Below are positions 1-8,731 of a DNA stretch of 64,000 nucleotides, piece by piece. The notes below the pieces were generated by a model. It saw only the letters and a list, made by a program, of their open reading frames with translations, searched no databases and had not been told where the DNA came from. How positions within the stretch are numbered: the first letter of the stretch is position 1; every line of letters begins with the position of its first letter. The stretch is from Terriglobus tenax (GTDB lineage Bacteria > Acidobacteriota > Terriglobia > Terriglobales > Acidobacteriaceae), in NCBI RefSeq assembly GCF_025685395.1, contig NZ_JAGSYA010000003.1:620001-684000 (forward strand), in the 5' to 3' direction. A program made the translations under genes and the position numbers.

Positions 1-21
1 GAGTCCTGGTGGCTGACTCGA

Positions 22-312
22 TTGAAGCTGAGAGACTTTGCTGATGGGCCGCCGGGTAAGAGCAAAAGGATGCCAGCATCTCCGCCACGGATTTCCCGCC
101 AACTCTTGGCTCGTTACGACCGGGAGCAGCTCTATCGCCAGGTGTGGGAACAACCAATGCAAGAGCTGGCGAAGCAATATGGCATCTCTGACGTGGCTCT
201 GTCTAAGACCTGTAGGAAGCTCCTAGTGCCGGTGCCGGGTCGAGGATTTTGGGCGAAGAAGGCGGCCGGGGTCCCGCTTCCAAAGAGGCCCAAGCTCCCG
301 GCGCTTGACTGA
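22..312 (+). CDS. Small HTH-like domain protein, possibly truncated
   Basis: About 96 residues. The central part (roughly residues 28-90, from ARYDREQLYRQVWEQP to the GRGFWAKKAAG segment) resembles a conserved domain I know from the N-termini of larger bacterial hypothetical proteins, with a predicted helix-turn-helix (AKQYGISDVALSKTCRK). Here the frame stops right after the proline/lysine-rich end of that domain, so it is either a stand-alone domain or a truncated gene. The frame is open to the left edge, so a start upstream of the window is possible. TTG at 22 and ATG at 70 are alternatives. Function unknown; DNA binding is a guess. Confidence 0.5.
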   Translation: MKLRDFADGPPGKSKRMPASPPRISRQLLARYDREQLYRQVWEQPMQELAKQYGISDVALSKTCRKLLVPVPGRGFWAKKAAGVPLPKRPKLPALD

Positions 313-437
313 AAGGGCGTCTGTCAGCCTCCAGTGCTGTCCGCAGTGAGGAGCCTACAAACCGCACTGCATGAGGCTCCGATGCGCAGAGCTACTCTCG
401 GCCACCATCTACCTTCACGCGACTTTGACCTGCCCCG

Positions 438-725
438 TCATCTCTGCTTTGAAACTGTTGAAGCAGTAAAAAGCCTCTCATTTTCGAGCATCAAGTCATC
501 AAGAGTAGGCCGCTTGCTCGCTGCGACTTGAAGGTTGAACTCCAGGCCGAGTGAAATCAGGATGTTGTTTACTTTCATGTATCCCAGCTCGCCCATCCTG
601 CCATTTTCAAGAGCGTCCAAAGTCGAACGGCTAACGCGCGCCATCTTCGCAAGTTCAGCCTGAGTCAAACCAACAGTCTTTCGCCTCTTTGAAATCTCTT
701 CACCGATATCAATCAGTAACAACAT
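438..725 (-). CDS. XRE-family HTH protein (HipB-like)
   Basis: About 95 residues from the chosen ATG. Residues 5-60 form a lambda-repressor-like HTH (LTQAELAKMARVSRSTLDAL), as in small antitoxin-type and phage-repressor-type regulators. A longer frame allows ATG at 794 or TTG at 806, the latter only 4 nt after the stop of the nucleotidyltransferase gene upstream. I chose 725 because the conserved fold begins there. It is last of three minus-strand genes (HTH, nucleotidyltransferase, this gene), consistent with co-transcription. It probably autoregulates or helps neutralise the module. No toxin is seen downstream of it. Confidence 0.65.
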   Translation of the reverse strand: MLLLIDIGEEISKRRKTVGLTQAELAKMARVSRSTLDALENGRMGELGYMKVNNILISLGLEFNLQVAASKRPTLDDLMLENERLFTASTVSKQR

Positions 726-810
726 GTTGCCCAGTATATCGGGCACTACGGAGTGCCAAATCACCTTTGACTCGTATACGAGGCAGGTGTCCATGTCGAA
801 CCCCAAACGC

Positions 811-1353
811 CTATTTCTCTGCGAGCATTTCCATCCATAACTTCATCGTCAGATCTTCGCGGTCCGGCCTTCCAAGTTGCCAACGCAGCTCCGCTTCATA
901 GCGTTGCTGGAGCGTTGGCAGGCTGAACGGCACCGTGCGGCTGAGATACCGAACGTCATCACGGTCTTTCTGACTGTTCCGTTCGAGTTTCGATAAGGCG
1001 ATATCGTATGGATCGAGAGCCATCAGTCTGAGGTGTCGATATGCTCCAGGGAACATCTCTGTGAGCCGTTCTTCGTAATTCTCCGGGATTGCAGCCACGC
1101 CGACGCGATCAAGGTAAATCCGATGCTTTCGATGAAGAGGGCCTCCTTGCATTGCAATCTGCATCAGCGCCTCGGACGCCTCTCTCGGTGCAAGTTCGAT
1201 GACGTCCACATCCGCCGTCGGGCGGGCGAGTCCATATAGCTGTGTGACAACAAACCCTCCGATGCAGTCCAGGCGAGCGGGCACTTGCAAGGCATCATCA
1301 AGATCGCGAAGGAACGAGTGCCAAGGTTCGGGAGGCCTTAACTCAGAAGACAT
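811..1353 (-). CDS. Nucleotidyltransferase-fold protein (DUF6036 / AbiEii-like)
   Basis: 180 residues. The segment LDCIGGFVVTQLYG followed by TADVDVIEL gives the G-G and D-x-D arrangement of minimal nucleotidyltransferases (near residues 30-52). A later ALDPYDIALSKLERNSQKD segment is typical of the DUF6036/AbiEii group. Such enzymes occur as toxins in AbiE-type and related toxin-antitoxin modules, where they modify RNA. The start overlaps the end of the upstream HTH gene by 11 nt, indicating translational coupling. I infer a toxin-antitoxin or phage-defence role from family and arrangement; the substrate is not predictable from sequence. Confidence 0.7.
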   Translation of the reverse strand: MSSELRPPEPWHSFLRDLDDALQVPARLDCIGGFVVTQLYGLARPTADVDVIELAPREASEALMQIAMQGGPLHRKHRIYLDRVGVAAIPENYEERLTEMFPGAYRHLRLMALDPYDIALSKLERNSQKDRDDVRYLSRTVPFSLPTLQQRYEAELRWQLGRPDREDLTMKLWMEMLAEK

Positions 1354-2026
1354 GCTGGAGGTCCTCGGCTTTCAGGTCAGTGAGCAAATTCCAGTGAGCT
1401 GCCGATGGAGTTCGGTGGGTGCGCAGCCATTTGCGTTCGGCCTGTGACATGGAACTTTTGGCGAGTGTGTCTTCGTTGGCTAGGCGAGAGCGTTCCAGCG
1501 CCGTCACACGAGAGTGCAGCTTCTCTGCTATCTGCGTGTCTCCGCGCTTTTGTGCAACGTCGCTTGCTAGCAGAGCGACGTATGCAAGCCGGTTCTGTCT
1601 ATCCCGAGATTTGCTCTCGGATGTAAGCCAGTTCCAGTTCATCTCTGGGAAGTGAAAAGGGAGCCAGGGCAAGGCTTCTGTCACCCGAGCATCAAGATCT
1701 TCGCTGTCGAGTGCAAGGAGAAGCAATTCGGCTGGATTGAGCAGTTGCTGACTCTCCATATAGGCAAACCCCGGATATCCCAGCTCTCCTAGAGCTCGCT
1801 TGAAGAACTCTTCTCCTGCCTTCGCGGCAGGACGATCTTCTATGGGGCGTGCCGTTGCAGGTAAAGGGAACACCTGAAGAGCTGCCGACGTGAGATCGTC
1901 TGAGACCGGCCTATTGCCGCGTTCAACCATGGAAAGGTAGGCCTGTGTGACGCCAAGGCGATGGGCGGCTTCGGCCTGAGTCCAGTTCGAAGCAGTACGA
2001 GCCGATTTGAGGTCGTTACCAGTCAC
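1343..2026 (-). CDS. HTH-domain protein, likely antitoxin/regulator of the nucleotidyltransferase module
   Basis: 228 residues from GTG at 2026. Residues 4-60 are an XRE-type HTH (NWTQAEAAHRLGVTQAYLSMVERG). The rest (about 80-228) is an alpha-helical region I do not recognise by name. The frame extends to an ATG at 2110, but a perfect 19-bp palindrome and a TATAAT-like hexamer lie between them, so GTG 2026 is preferred. It precedes and overlaps the nucleotidyltransferase gene, the usual antitoxin-first order. Autoregulation through the palindrome is likely. It could alternatively be an ordinary repressor. Confidence 0.65.
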   Translation of the reverse strand: MTGNDLKSARTASNWTQAEAAHRLGVTQAYLSMVERGNRPVSDDLTSAALQVFPLPATARPIEDRPAAKAGEEFFKRALGELGYPGFAYMESQQLLNPAELLLLALDSEDLDARVTEALPWLPFHFPEMNWNWLTSESKSRDRQNRLAYVALLASDVAQKRGDTQIAEKLHSRVTALERSRLANEDTLAKSSMSQAERKWLRTHRTPSAAHWNLLTDLKAEDLQHVF

Positions 2027-2032
2027 AGCAGT

Positions 2033-2053
2033 ATTATAACAATAATTGTTATA
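2033..2053 (-). promoter_or_regulatory. Palindromic operator overlapping a -10 box of the HTH/nucleotidyltransferase operon
   Basis: TATAACAATAATTGTTATA at 2035-2053 is a perfect inverted repeat (9-bp arms, one central A). On the minus strand TATAAT (2038-2033) overlaps it. Seven nt further lies GTG 2026, which may therefore be at or next to the transcription start. A regulator bound here would cover the promoter, as expected for autorepression. No convincing -35 was seen. Confidence 0.6.
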
Positions 2054-2181
2054 TAGCTGAGCGGCACGGACAGGCTTACAGGCGGAGTCAAAAAAAGTGC
2101 AAATTTGCACATTTTCTTACACAGCGCACAGCTTTAGCGAAATAAATGCATATTAATCAATGACTTACGAGTATCAAGAAA

Positions 2182-2240
2182 GGACTCAAAATCCGCCGAC
2201 CCTTGCGGTCGTGGGGGTTCGACCCCCCCTCCCGGCACCA
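2182..2240 (+). repeat. tRNA-Leu(CAA) 3'-half fragment (attachment-site scar), copy A
   Basis: Starting in an anticodon loop CTCAAAA (anticodon CAA), the sequence continues through TCCGCC, a class-II variable arm (2195-2211), a GGGGGTTCGACCCCCC T-arm and CTCCCGGCACCA. This is the 3' half of a tRNA-Leu. The 5' half (acceptor, D-arm) is absent, so it is not a functional tRNA. Integrases commonly recombine in tRNA 3' halves and leave such copies. A second, slightly diverged copy lies at 22477. Confidence 0.75.
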
Positions 2241-2263
2241 AGATTCTAAAGGGCTTATATGCG

Positions 2264-2296
2264 AAATGACCTCTCCGAAGTGAGAGGTCATTTTCG
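2264..2296 (+). terminator. Rho-independent terminator after tRNA-Leu fragment
   Basis: AAATGACCTCTC (2264-2275) pairs perfectly with GAGAGGTCATTT (2282-2293) around a 6-nt loop, with a short T-run. It is probably the original terminator of the tRNA gene, carried along with the fragment. Confidence 0.75.
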
Positions 2297-2452
2297 TTGG
2301 TGGCTATTGGTTTCGAGCAACCCTCGGATTTAGGGCCTTATCGATTAGCAAAAGTGCTGACTTCGATTCTGTGTCTAGACATAGCAATTCACGCTGCACG
2401 AAATGCGCGATGATGAATCAAGCTAATTGTGTCGAGCAGGACAGGAGTAAGC

Positions 2453-2905
2453 GTGACGCCACAGGCCTTTACATTCAGCAGATATCGCGCATTCAAAGAC
2501 CCCATTCGCGTGGAACTCGCGCCACTCACCTTGGTGATCGGAAGAAATGGCGGTGGCAAGAGCATAGTCACGCGGGTACAGCTCCTCATTGCCGGCGGTC
2601 TGCAGGCGAAAAGTCGAGCTCCTTTGGACCTCCAAGCAGGCGGCATCACGCACGGGTCGCGCTTCAAAGATCTGATCTTCCAGCGATCGTCGCAGCCATT
2701 CTCACTCGGTGCGGAGATCCTTGATGGAGACTCAGTAGTACGGTTTTCTACTTCACTGCGTCATATCTCCGAGAAGCATGTGCTCGGAATCGAGTCATTC
2801 CATCTTTATAGAGATGGCATTCTGCTATTGCAATTTGACGCGGAGGCTCCGGAAGATATCAGCGAGAGAGAGGGGACTTTCGTTGCGAAACCGATTGCCG
2901 GCTCA
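2453..2905 (+). pseudogene. AAA/RecF-like ATPase, N-terminal fragment
   Basis: About 150 residues. The start is GTG 2453, preceded by AGGAG with 5 nt spacing. The N-terminus FTFSRYRAFKDPIRVELAPL and the Walker A IGRNGGGKS (about residue 30) are typical of the AAA ATPases of the OLD/RecF/SMC-like group, many of which belong to defence systems. The Walker B and signature regions are missing: the frame runs into an unrelated receptor gene at about 2,905 and stops at 2923. It is clearly a truncated gene, left by a deletion or recombination. The original partner genes cannot be named. Confidence 0.75.
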
Positions 2906-2907
2906 AG

Positions 2908-3333
2908 AACCCCGTGTTCGTAAATGATGGTGCCAATGCAAAGGGTGGCTACAACTACATTCAATGGCTGAATGTGGGCAATGTGACCACGACGTATAAC
3001 AATGGCGTCTGCACTTACACCGGCGAAGGATTTGTCACGGATCCACAGTGCCAACCTAGTAACAATTCGCGGTCGTTTCCGACCTACTTTCAAGGGGTCC
3101 GCTTGAAGGGGCCGAATTCCTGGAACGCGAATGTGCAACGTTCCTTCAAGCTGAAAAACAGATTGACCATGGAAACCCGGCTTGCCGTGTACGACGTTTT
3201 CAATCAACAGCTCTATGGCGCGCCAAACACAACTCCCACGTCGCCCCAGTTTGGACAAGTCACCACTGATGGGTACTCCAACGGAGGCGGGCTGACACGC
3301 TGGCTCGACATCTCAGGTCATATCCGGTTCTGA
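2908..3333 (+). pseudogene. TonB-dependent receptor (Oar-like), C-terminal fragment
   Basis: About 140 residues in a frame different from the ATPase fragment. The segment SWNANVQRSFKLKNRLTMET and the C-terminal aromatic end HIRF match the last beta-strands of Oar-like receptors. The other 85% of such a protein (signal peptide, carboxypeptidase-like domain, plug, most of the barrel) is absent. It starts within a few nt of where the ATPase fragment loses its identity, so this is a recombination junction. Non-functional. The next 275 nt (3334-3608) show no gene that I can support. Confidence 0.75.
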
Positions 3334-3608
3334 GTGACTCCCCACACAATCGCCGAAGCGAGTCTGTTGAGTCCCATGTAGCTCAGCAAGCTCACTTCGG
3401 CATCAGCGGCTTCGTGAAGCGAGTGTCACAAGTTTGAAATAGCAATGCATGCCCAACTCCATCGCGACAGGATGAGCATTCGAACAGCATGACATAGATC
3501 CAACGGAGCGTTGAGCAACGAATATGGATCGCTGCTGGACCTTAGAGCAGGCGCGTCGCGAGCCTGGCGCAACTAACTTGAGCGCCAGGCCGTTATCCGT
3601 TCATGGGT

Positions 3609-3647
3609 AAAGCAAACGGCACGGCCACTGAGTATGACCGTGCCGTT
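3609..3647 (-). terminator. Terminator of the receptor operon
   Basis: On the minus strand AACGGCACGG (3647-3638) pairs with CCGTGCCGTT (3624-3615) around a 13-nt loop, followed by a short T-containing tail. It lies 18 nt beyond the stop of the receptor gene at 3665. Confidence 0.7.
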
Positions 3648-3664
3648 GTTGCTGGAAACGATGG

Positions 3665-6600
3665 TTAGAAGAGGATCTTTGCTCCCAGCTGTACGATGCG
3701 TGCAGATAGCGCCGAGGTAATGGTGCCAAACGTCGCGCTGGTGTTGGCACCGCCCTCCGCGGCCGGGTTGTTTGGGTCTGCCGGAGCACCCGCAACAAAG
3801 GTTGTGTTGGGTTGGCCAAGCTCGGTGTGGTTCAGTGCGTTGTATGCTTCCACGCGGAACTCAAGCCGAGCACCATGGGACAACGATGTTGTTTTGAAAA
3901 CAGACATATCAAAGTTCGTCTGCGATGGGCCACGTGCAGGCGCATACGCTCGGGGCGTATTGCCAAAGGTGTAATCCGGCGGATTCACAAACGCAGCGGT
4001 ATTGAACCACTTGGCACGTGATGGATTCGCAAGCTTCACGCTCACGCCGGGTAGTATGTTAGGGCGCGTTGCAATGCCTTGATTGCTCGCGCCAGAGATG
4101 ACGAGTGGCCGTCCAGATTCCGCAGTCATAATCACGTTGAATTGGAAGCCACCTAACAGCCGGTCAATCGCAGAGCCGCCCGAAAGAAATTTCTTGCTTG
4201 GTCCAAACGGCAAATCGTACAGGCCGGAGACAGTTACACGATGCGTCACATCCTGTACGTCCACACTGTAATCGCCGGAAGGGTCACGCCAGTTCTGCGG
4301 ACCATTCACTGAATTGGTGCCAGCCCCCGGCGAATTCAGCAACAGGTCAAAAATGGGAACATCCATCAGTTTGCCATAGGTATAGGACCCAATGATCTGC
4401 AGACCGTTTGTGGCACGGCGTGTTGCTGTCACATACAGATAGTTGCCGTTGTACGACTGTGTGCGTGCATAGCTTTGATATACACCACTGTAGTAGGGGA
4501 ATGGCTTCAGCAGGTTTGCGCGCGTAATGGTGGCTGCGCCAAGCGATCCTGGCACCATACCCGCATATGGGTTCGGAACGCTGGTATTCAGATAGCTGCT
4601 GCCAAGGCTGAAGTACTTGGGGTCCAGCGTGTTCTGGTTGATGGTGTAGCTATACGGGAAATGGCGGCCATGGTTTCCCAGGTACGTGGCCTCCAGTACC
4701 GTTGAGAACGGCAGTTCACGCGATATCGACATAGTGTACTGCTGCGACGAAGGGTCTTTCGCCACCTGCTGCACCACGTACACTGCATTGCCCAGGAAAG
4801 CAGTCTGGCCACCTGCTGCGCCCAGCACCTGGTTGGGCGCATATGGCAGGCCACCGGAAAGCTGAAACGCGGGGCCAGCCTTCGTGGCCGCACTGTACGA
4901 TGTCGCCTGACTGGCAAAGCCGTTAATGTTTCCTGCTGCTTCCGTGTAGTCCAGGCCGGCATTGGGTGTGTAGTAAATCGCATAGCCGCCGCGAAGCACC
5001 GTCTTGTTGTCGTTGGTCAATAGCAACACAAAGCCAAGACGCGGACCCCAGTCATTGAAGTTCTCTTTTGCAAAGTTCGTGCCATAGCCAACACCCGCAT
5101 ACTGCACCAATCCCATCAGTGCAGGGTTCGCCCCATTGGGTTTGGTGATGTCCACATTGCTCAGACCGTTCTTCTTTTCCTTGGCCTGTGGTCCAAAGTC
5201 ATAGCGCAGACCAGCATTCACCGTAAGCCTGCGTGATGTCTTCCAGTCATCCTGGATATAGCCTGCGTAATTAATCTTGCGCATGGCAATGCCCGCTGCC
5301 GAATTATCAGAAGCCGTAGCAACGGCACCAGCCAGGAAGCTGGCAAAGGCACTCCCTGTACCGGTGGTTGTTGTGGTGTTGTTGCCAGCAGCAGTCTGTG
5401 TTGCGCTAAAGCTAAAGGAGTCACCGCCGTTCAATTGATAATTGAACGCTTCTGTCCAGCGGAAGCTGGCACCCATATGGATTACATGACTGCCGCGGAT
5501 GAGAGTGACGTCATCCACAAGGTCCAGCCCGGTATTGGTGCGGAAACCATACGTGGTATTGAATGTGGCCAGACCGTTGCTCATCACTGGCCCAATCAGT
5601 GGTGTGGGGTCAGGCAGGCCAATCTTGCTGGAGATGTTCTGCCCCGCTGTTGCCGACTGAAATGGAAAGCCATTGCGGATCATACCGATGCGTAGTTCGT
5701 TCACCAGATTCGGTGAGAAGACATGGATCTCCGTCAGCAATGCATTCTGTGTCTGCGATTCGTCGTTGCGATTGAAGTAGGTGCTGTAGCCGCCGGGATT
5801 GTTGCCCGTGTTGTCATACAATGCATAGCGAGCGACAAAGTTGTCTTTATCGCTCATCTGGTAATCCAACCGGCCCAAAATCAGCTTCTCTGTACTTACA
5901 CCGCGCGGACGGTTGATGTAGTTATTCGCATGCGTACAAGGATCGTAGCTACCGCCGGTGTTGTTCGCTTGTGGATAGAACATCTTGGTGTAGGCCACGG
6001 CCACTGGATCAAGGTTGGTGATCTTGTTACCGGGGTACTGCGTGCGTGCGCCTGTAGTGCCTGTTGTACTCGGGTTATAGATGGGCACAATGGTGCATGC
6101 ACCGTTGGAACCACGTACACCCAGATCGCTGAAGTCTCCGGCATATTCCTGCGCTGTAGGAACGGTCATATATGCAGGTGTCTCGCTGATATAGTGATAA
6201 CCCTCAAGATTCGTAAAAAAGAACAACTTCTGCTTCAGGATGGGTCCACCCAGAGTGCCGCCATAGTTGTTGAAGCGTACCTTCGGTTTTCCAAAGGGCG
6301 ACCGAGGAAAGGCAATGTTCGCATCCAATGCATCATTGCGAAAGAATTCATACAGGCTGCCGTGATATTGGTTGCCACCGGAGCGTGTCACCACGTTGAT
6401 GACACCGCCCGACGTAAAACCAAACTGGGCGGGAATCACGCCGGTCATAATGCGGAATTCCTGAATCGCATCGGACTTTACATTTACGCCAATTTCGCTG
6501 GTGTGTGAGTTAACGTTGTTAACACCATCCAGCAGATTGCTGTTCTGTCCTGTGACGCCACCAGAGATGCGGATGGCCGAGACCGACGTGCCGCGATTTG

Positions 6601-7135
6601 CAAAGCCTTCGCTCACAGCGCCAAGGTTCGAGACAACACCTGGCACCAGCGTGGCCAGCGCCAGGGCGCTCCGCCCATTCACCGGCAACTGTTGTGAGGC
6701 GCGTGTGTCAATCGTGTTGCCAATGGTTGCGTCGGTTGTATTCAGAGCAGGCGGCAATGCGGAGACAGTGACGGTTTCGGTCGCTACGCCCACAGTCAGC
6801 GCAGCGTCCTGTGTTACGTGTGCTGCGGCATCCAGCACAATGTCTCCACTTACCAGTGTGGAGAAGCCATCCTTTGACACCTCCACCTTGTAGTGCCCAG
6901 CTTCCAGTGGACCTGACGTGTAGGAGCCGCTATCATTCGTTACCATGTCTTGCGAAAGCCCAGTGCTCTGATTGGTAATGTGGACTTTCGCGCCCGCCAC
7001 GCGCGATCCCACGGCATCTGTCACCGTACCCGCAATGGTGCCGCGCACAAGCTGCGCACCTGCTGTGTATGGCATGCTCATGACGACGATCGCCAGCATT
7101 AACAGTGCGGCTCTGTTTGATCTGAGAGTATTCAT
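3665..7135 (-). CDS. Oar-like TonB-dependent receptor
   Basis: 1,156 residues, outer membrane. There is a signal peptide (about 1-27, ending TAGAQ), then a carboxypeptidase-regulatory/CnaB-like domain (about 30-110, starting GTIAGTVTDAVGSRVAGAKV), a plug domain (about 120-240, with LPVNGRSALALATLVPGV and NLLDGVNNVN) and a long beta-barrel ending in a terminal phenylalanine (QLGAKILF). This is the architecture of the large receptors typical of Acidobacteriota, which import oligosaccharides or other large ligands using TonB energy. It lies 73 bp downstream of the pyruvyl-transferase-like gene on the same strand, probably as one operon. Ligand unknown. Confidence 0.92.
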   Translation of the reverse strand: MNTLRSNRAALLMLAIVVMSMPYTAGAQLVRGTIAGTVTDAVGSRVAGAKVHITNQSTGLSQDMVTNDSGSYTSGPLEAGHYKVEVSKDGFSTLVSGDIVLDAAAHVTQDAALTVGVATETVTVSALPPALNTTDATIGNTIDTRASQQLPVNGRSALALATLVPGVVSNLGAVSEGFANRGTSVSAIRISGGVTGQNSNLLDGVNNVNSHTSEIGVNVKSDAIQEFRIMTGVIPAQFGFTSGGVINVVTRSGGNQYHGSLYEFFRNDALDANIAFPRSPFGKPKVRFNNYGGTLGGPILKQKLFFFTNLEGYHYISETPAYMTVPTAQEYAGDFSDLGVRGSNGACTIVPIYNPSTTGTTGARTQYPGNKITNLDPVAVAYTKMFYPQANNTGGSYDPCTHANNYINRPRGVSTEKLILGRLDYQMSDKDNFVARYALYDNTGNNPGGYSTYFNRNDESQTQNALLTEIHVFSPNLVNELRIGMIRNGFPFQSATAGQNISSKIGLPDPTPLIGPVMSNGLATFNTTYGFRTNTGLDLVDDVTLIRGSHVIHMGASFRWTEAFNYQLNGGDSFSFSATQTAAGNNTTTTTGTGSAFASFLAGAVATASDNSAAGIAMRKINYAGYIQDDWKTSRRLTVNAGLRYDFGPQAKEKKNGLSNVDITKPNGANPALMGLVQYAGVGYGTNFAKENFNDWGPRLGFVLLLTNDNKTVLRGGYAIYYTPNAGLDYTEAAGNINGFASQATSYSAATKAGPAFQLSGGLPYAPNQVLGAAGGQTAFLGNAVYVVQQVAKDPSSQQYTMSISRELPFSTVLEATYLGNHGRHFPYSYTINQNTLDPKYFSLGSSYLNTSVPNPYAGMVPGSLGAATITRANLLKPFPYYSGVYQSYARTQSYNGNYLYVTATRRATNGLQIIGSYTYGKLMDVPIFDLLLNSPGAGTNSVNGPQNWRDPSGDYSVDVQDVTHRVTVSGLYDLPFGPSKKFLSGGSAIDRLLGGFQFNVIMTAESGRPLVISGASNQGIATRPNILPGVSVKLANPSRAKWFNTAAFVNPPDYTFGNTPRAYAPARGPSQTNFDMSVFKTTSLSHGARLEFRVEAYNALNHTELGQPNTTFVAGAPADPNNPAAEGGANTSATFGTITSALSARIVQLGAKILF

Positions 7136-7208
7136 TGCGTCTGTTCTCCTCTTCGCCCGTTGCTGCTGGGCCCTTCAACGTGTGTCGGATCGCGTCCTCT
7201 TTCGGGCG

Positions 7209-8579
7209 CTACGAGTGCTTCGGTGTACTCGCATCCACGGCCAGCAGCGCAGACTGCAACGCCTTGCCCATGACTGCCTGCTTTGCATGCACAGTGTCCA
7301 TCACGGACAGAGCCCTTGCTCTTGCCGCTGCAGGATTGGCAAGAATGCCCTGCAATGTGTGCCACACCTCATCCGCGTTTGTTCTGTCCGCCTCAAATTG
7401 CCATGCTCCCGCGCCCAAGTCGGGATACATCTGCCCCTTGCAGGTGTCCGTTGGTTGCCGGATATAAAATGCCGGCGTGCCCTGCACCAGCGCGATGATG
7501 GGGGAATGGCATTCAAACCCAACAAGGGCTGACGCCTGCGCGTACACCGCCGCAGCCTCGTCCGGCATCCAGAACGTATCGCGGAACACCAGCTTGCCTT
7601 TTAGTTCTGTCGGAAAGCGATCAACCAGATATTGCTTGCCAACAGCAATCTGATAGGTCATCTCGGCGCACACCATCACCTTGTTACCGGTGGCACGTAC
7701 ATAGCGAACGATTACGTCCAGCAGCATATCCATGTCATGCTGCACATGCTCAGCGTTGACCGCTTCTCTCGCTTCGTTGGGTGCCTGTCCGTTCTTGGAA
7801 TTAATGGTGTAGCGAAGCCGTGGGATGGCGCAGATGAATTTGTGTGGTTGTAGACCGTTCGCCTTTAGATACGCATTGCCGCGCGCCGTGTCCTTCAGTG
7901 TCATACCAAACTGCGTGTCCGGCCCCATCTCCAGCAGAGGAGCGTGTACTCCCTGGGCCTTCAGATAGCCCAGTGAGATGGTGTCCCTTGTGAACATGAA
8001 ACTGCTCTTCTCAATGACCTCGCGCAGGTCTGGTGCGATGGAGTTCGGTGGATACGCGAGGCTTGCTGCGCGAGACTCAGTCAGCGTCCCCCCCTCAAGC
8101 CATGGTCCGGGAACACCCTGCGGGCTTGGATCTGTGCTCACGGGGAACACGCCATACGGCTTGCCCGTACCCTTACTCCACGCTTCCACGTCGCGCCGCG
8201 CAGGGAAGCCAGAACCGGAGCTATGAAGCAGAAAGCATGCCTCCGCCCACGCCGCGGTCAACTCTGGCGTATTCGGTTTGCCATCCTTCACAACGCCTTC
8301 CGCAATCCGCAGCGAAGGGAAATTGCGCCGCAAAAACTCCCCAGCACCCAGGTCCAGGCCGCCCGTACTGGGCCACAGGATGATCGGTCGACCGGGGCAG
8401 AAGCGCTGCACAATCTCAATGGCGCCTGGCGTATGGCCAATGTCGCCAATATTTACCGCCTGCCATCCGCTCCGCAGCAGAATGGGACGCAGGGTGGTCT
8501 TGCTCTGGGCGCGCAGGCCCGCAGCGTGAAGGCTAATGGCCGTGGCGGCGGCAGTTTTCAGAAAATCTCGTCGTTGCAT
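7209..8579 (-). CDS. Tat-exported polysaccharide pyruvyl transferase family protein
   Basis: 456 residues from ATG 8579, which has GAGGATC upstream; the frame extends further but without homology-like character. The N-terminus MQRRDFLKTAAATAISLHAA is a twin-arginine signal. The body has the features of the polysaccharide pyruvyl transferase fold: an early GWQAVNIGDIGHTPG segment, SSFMFTRDTISLGYL, GPDTQFGM and a late ALVGFECHSPIIALVQGTP segment with the G-x-x-x-H-x-x-I-I pattern. Family enzymes put ketal pyruvate on surface glycans, normally in the cytosol. A Tat-exported version beside a receptor is unusual, and the activity may differ. Predicted first gene of the operon with the receptor. 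Confidence 0.75.
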   Translation of the reverse strand: MQRRDFLKTAAATAISLHAAGLRAQSKTTLRPILLRSGWQAVNIGDIGHTPGAIEIVQRFCPGRPIILWPSTGGLDLGAGEFLRRNFPSLRIAEGVVKDGKPNTPELTAAWAEACFLLHSSGSGFPARRDVEAWSKGTGKPYGVFPVSTDPSPQGVPGPWLEGGTLTESRAASLAYPPNSIAPDLREVIEKSSFMFTRDTISLGYLKAQGVHAPLLEMGPDTQFGMTLKDTARGNAYLKANGLQPHKFICAIPRLRYTINSKNGQAPNEAREAVNAEHVQHDMDMLLDVIVRYVRATGNKVMVCAEMTYQIAVGKQYLVDRFPTELKGKLVFRDTFWMPDEAAAVYAQASALVGFECHSPIIALVQGTPAFYIRQPTDTCKGQMYPDLGAGAWQFEADRTNADEVWHTLQGILANPAAARARALSVMDTVHAKQAVMGKALQSALLAVDASTPKHS

Positions 8580-8653
8580 TCGGCTGGATCCTCGTCGCAG
8601 GTTCGTGTGGTTTTTGGGGAACGAGAGCCAGTCTTCGGGCGTGCCGCTTGCAT

Positions 8654-8684
8654 GGACAAGACAATTAACCGTATAAAGTTGTCC
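8654..8684. promoter_or_regulatory. Inverted repeat in the divergent promoter region
   Basis: GGACAA (8654-8659) and TTGTCC (8679-8684) form an inverted repeat, with an internal GACAA...TTGTC echo. It lies in the 152-bp gap between the exported pyruvyl-transferase-like gene and the divergent membrane-anchored regulator, and is a plausible binding site for that regulator. Confidence 0.35.
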
Positions 8685-8731
8685 GTTCACGTGAAGGAAT
8701 CGCGCTTCGCTGGGAAAATCGGCGGTTGGAC

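Noticed and set aside
5723-6508. 261-residue plus-strand frame inside the first receptor
   Set aside because: Antisense shadow of a conserved receptor barrel.
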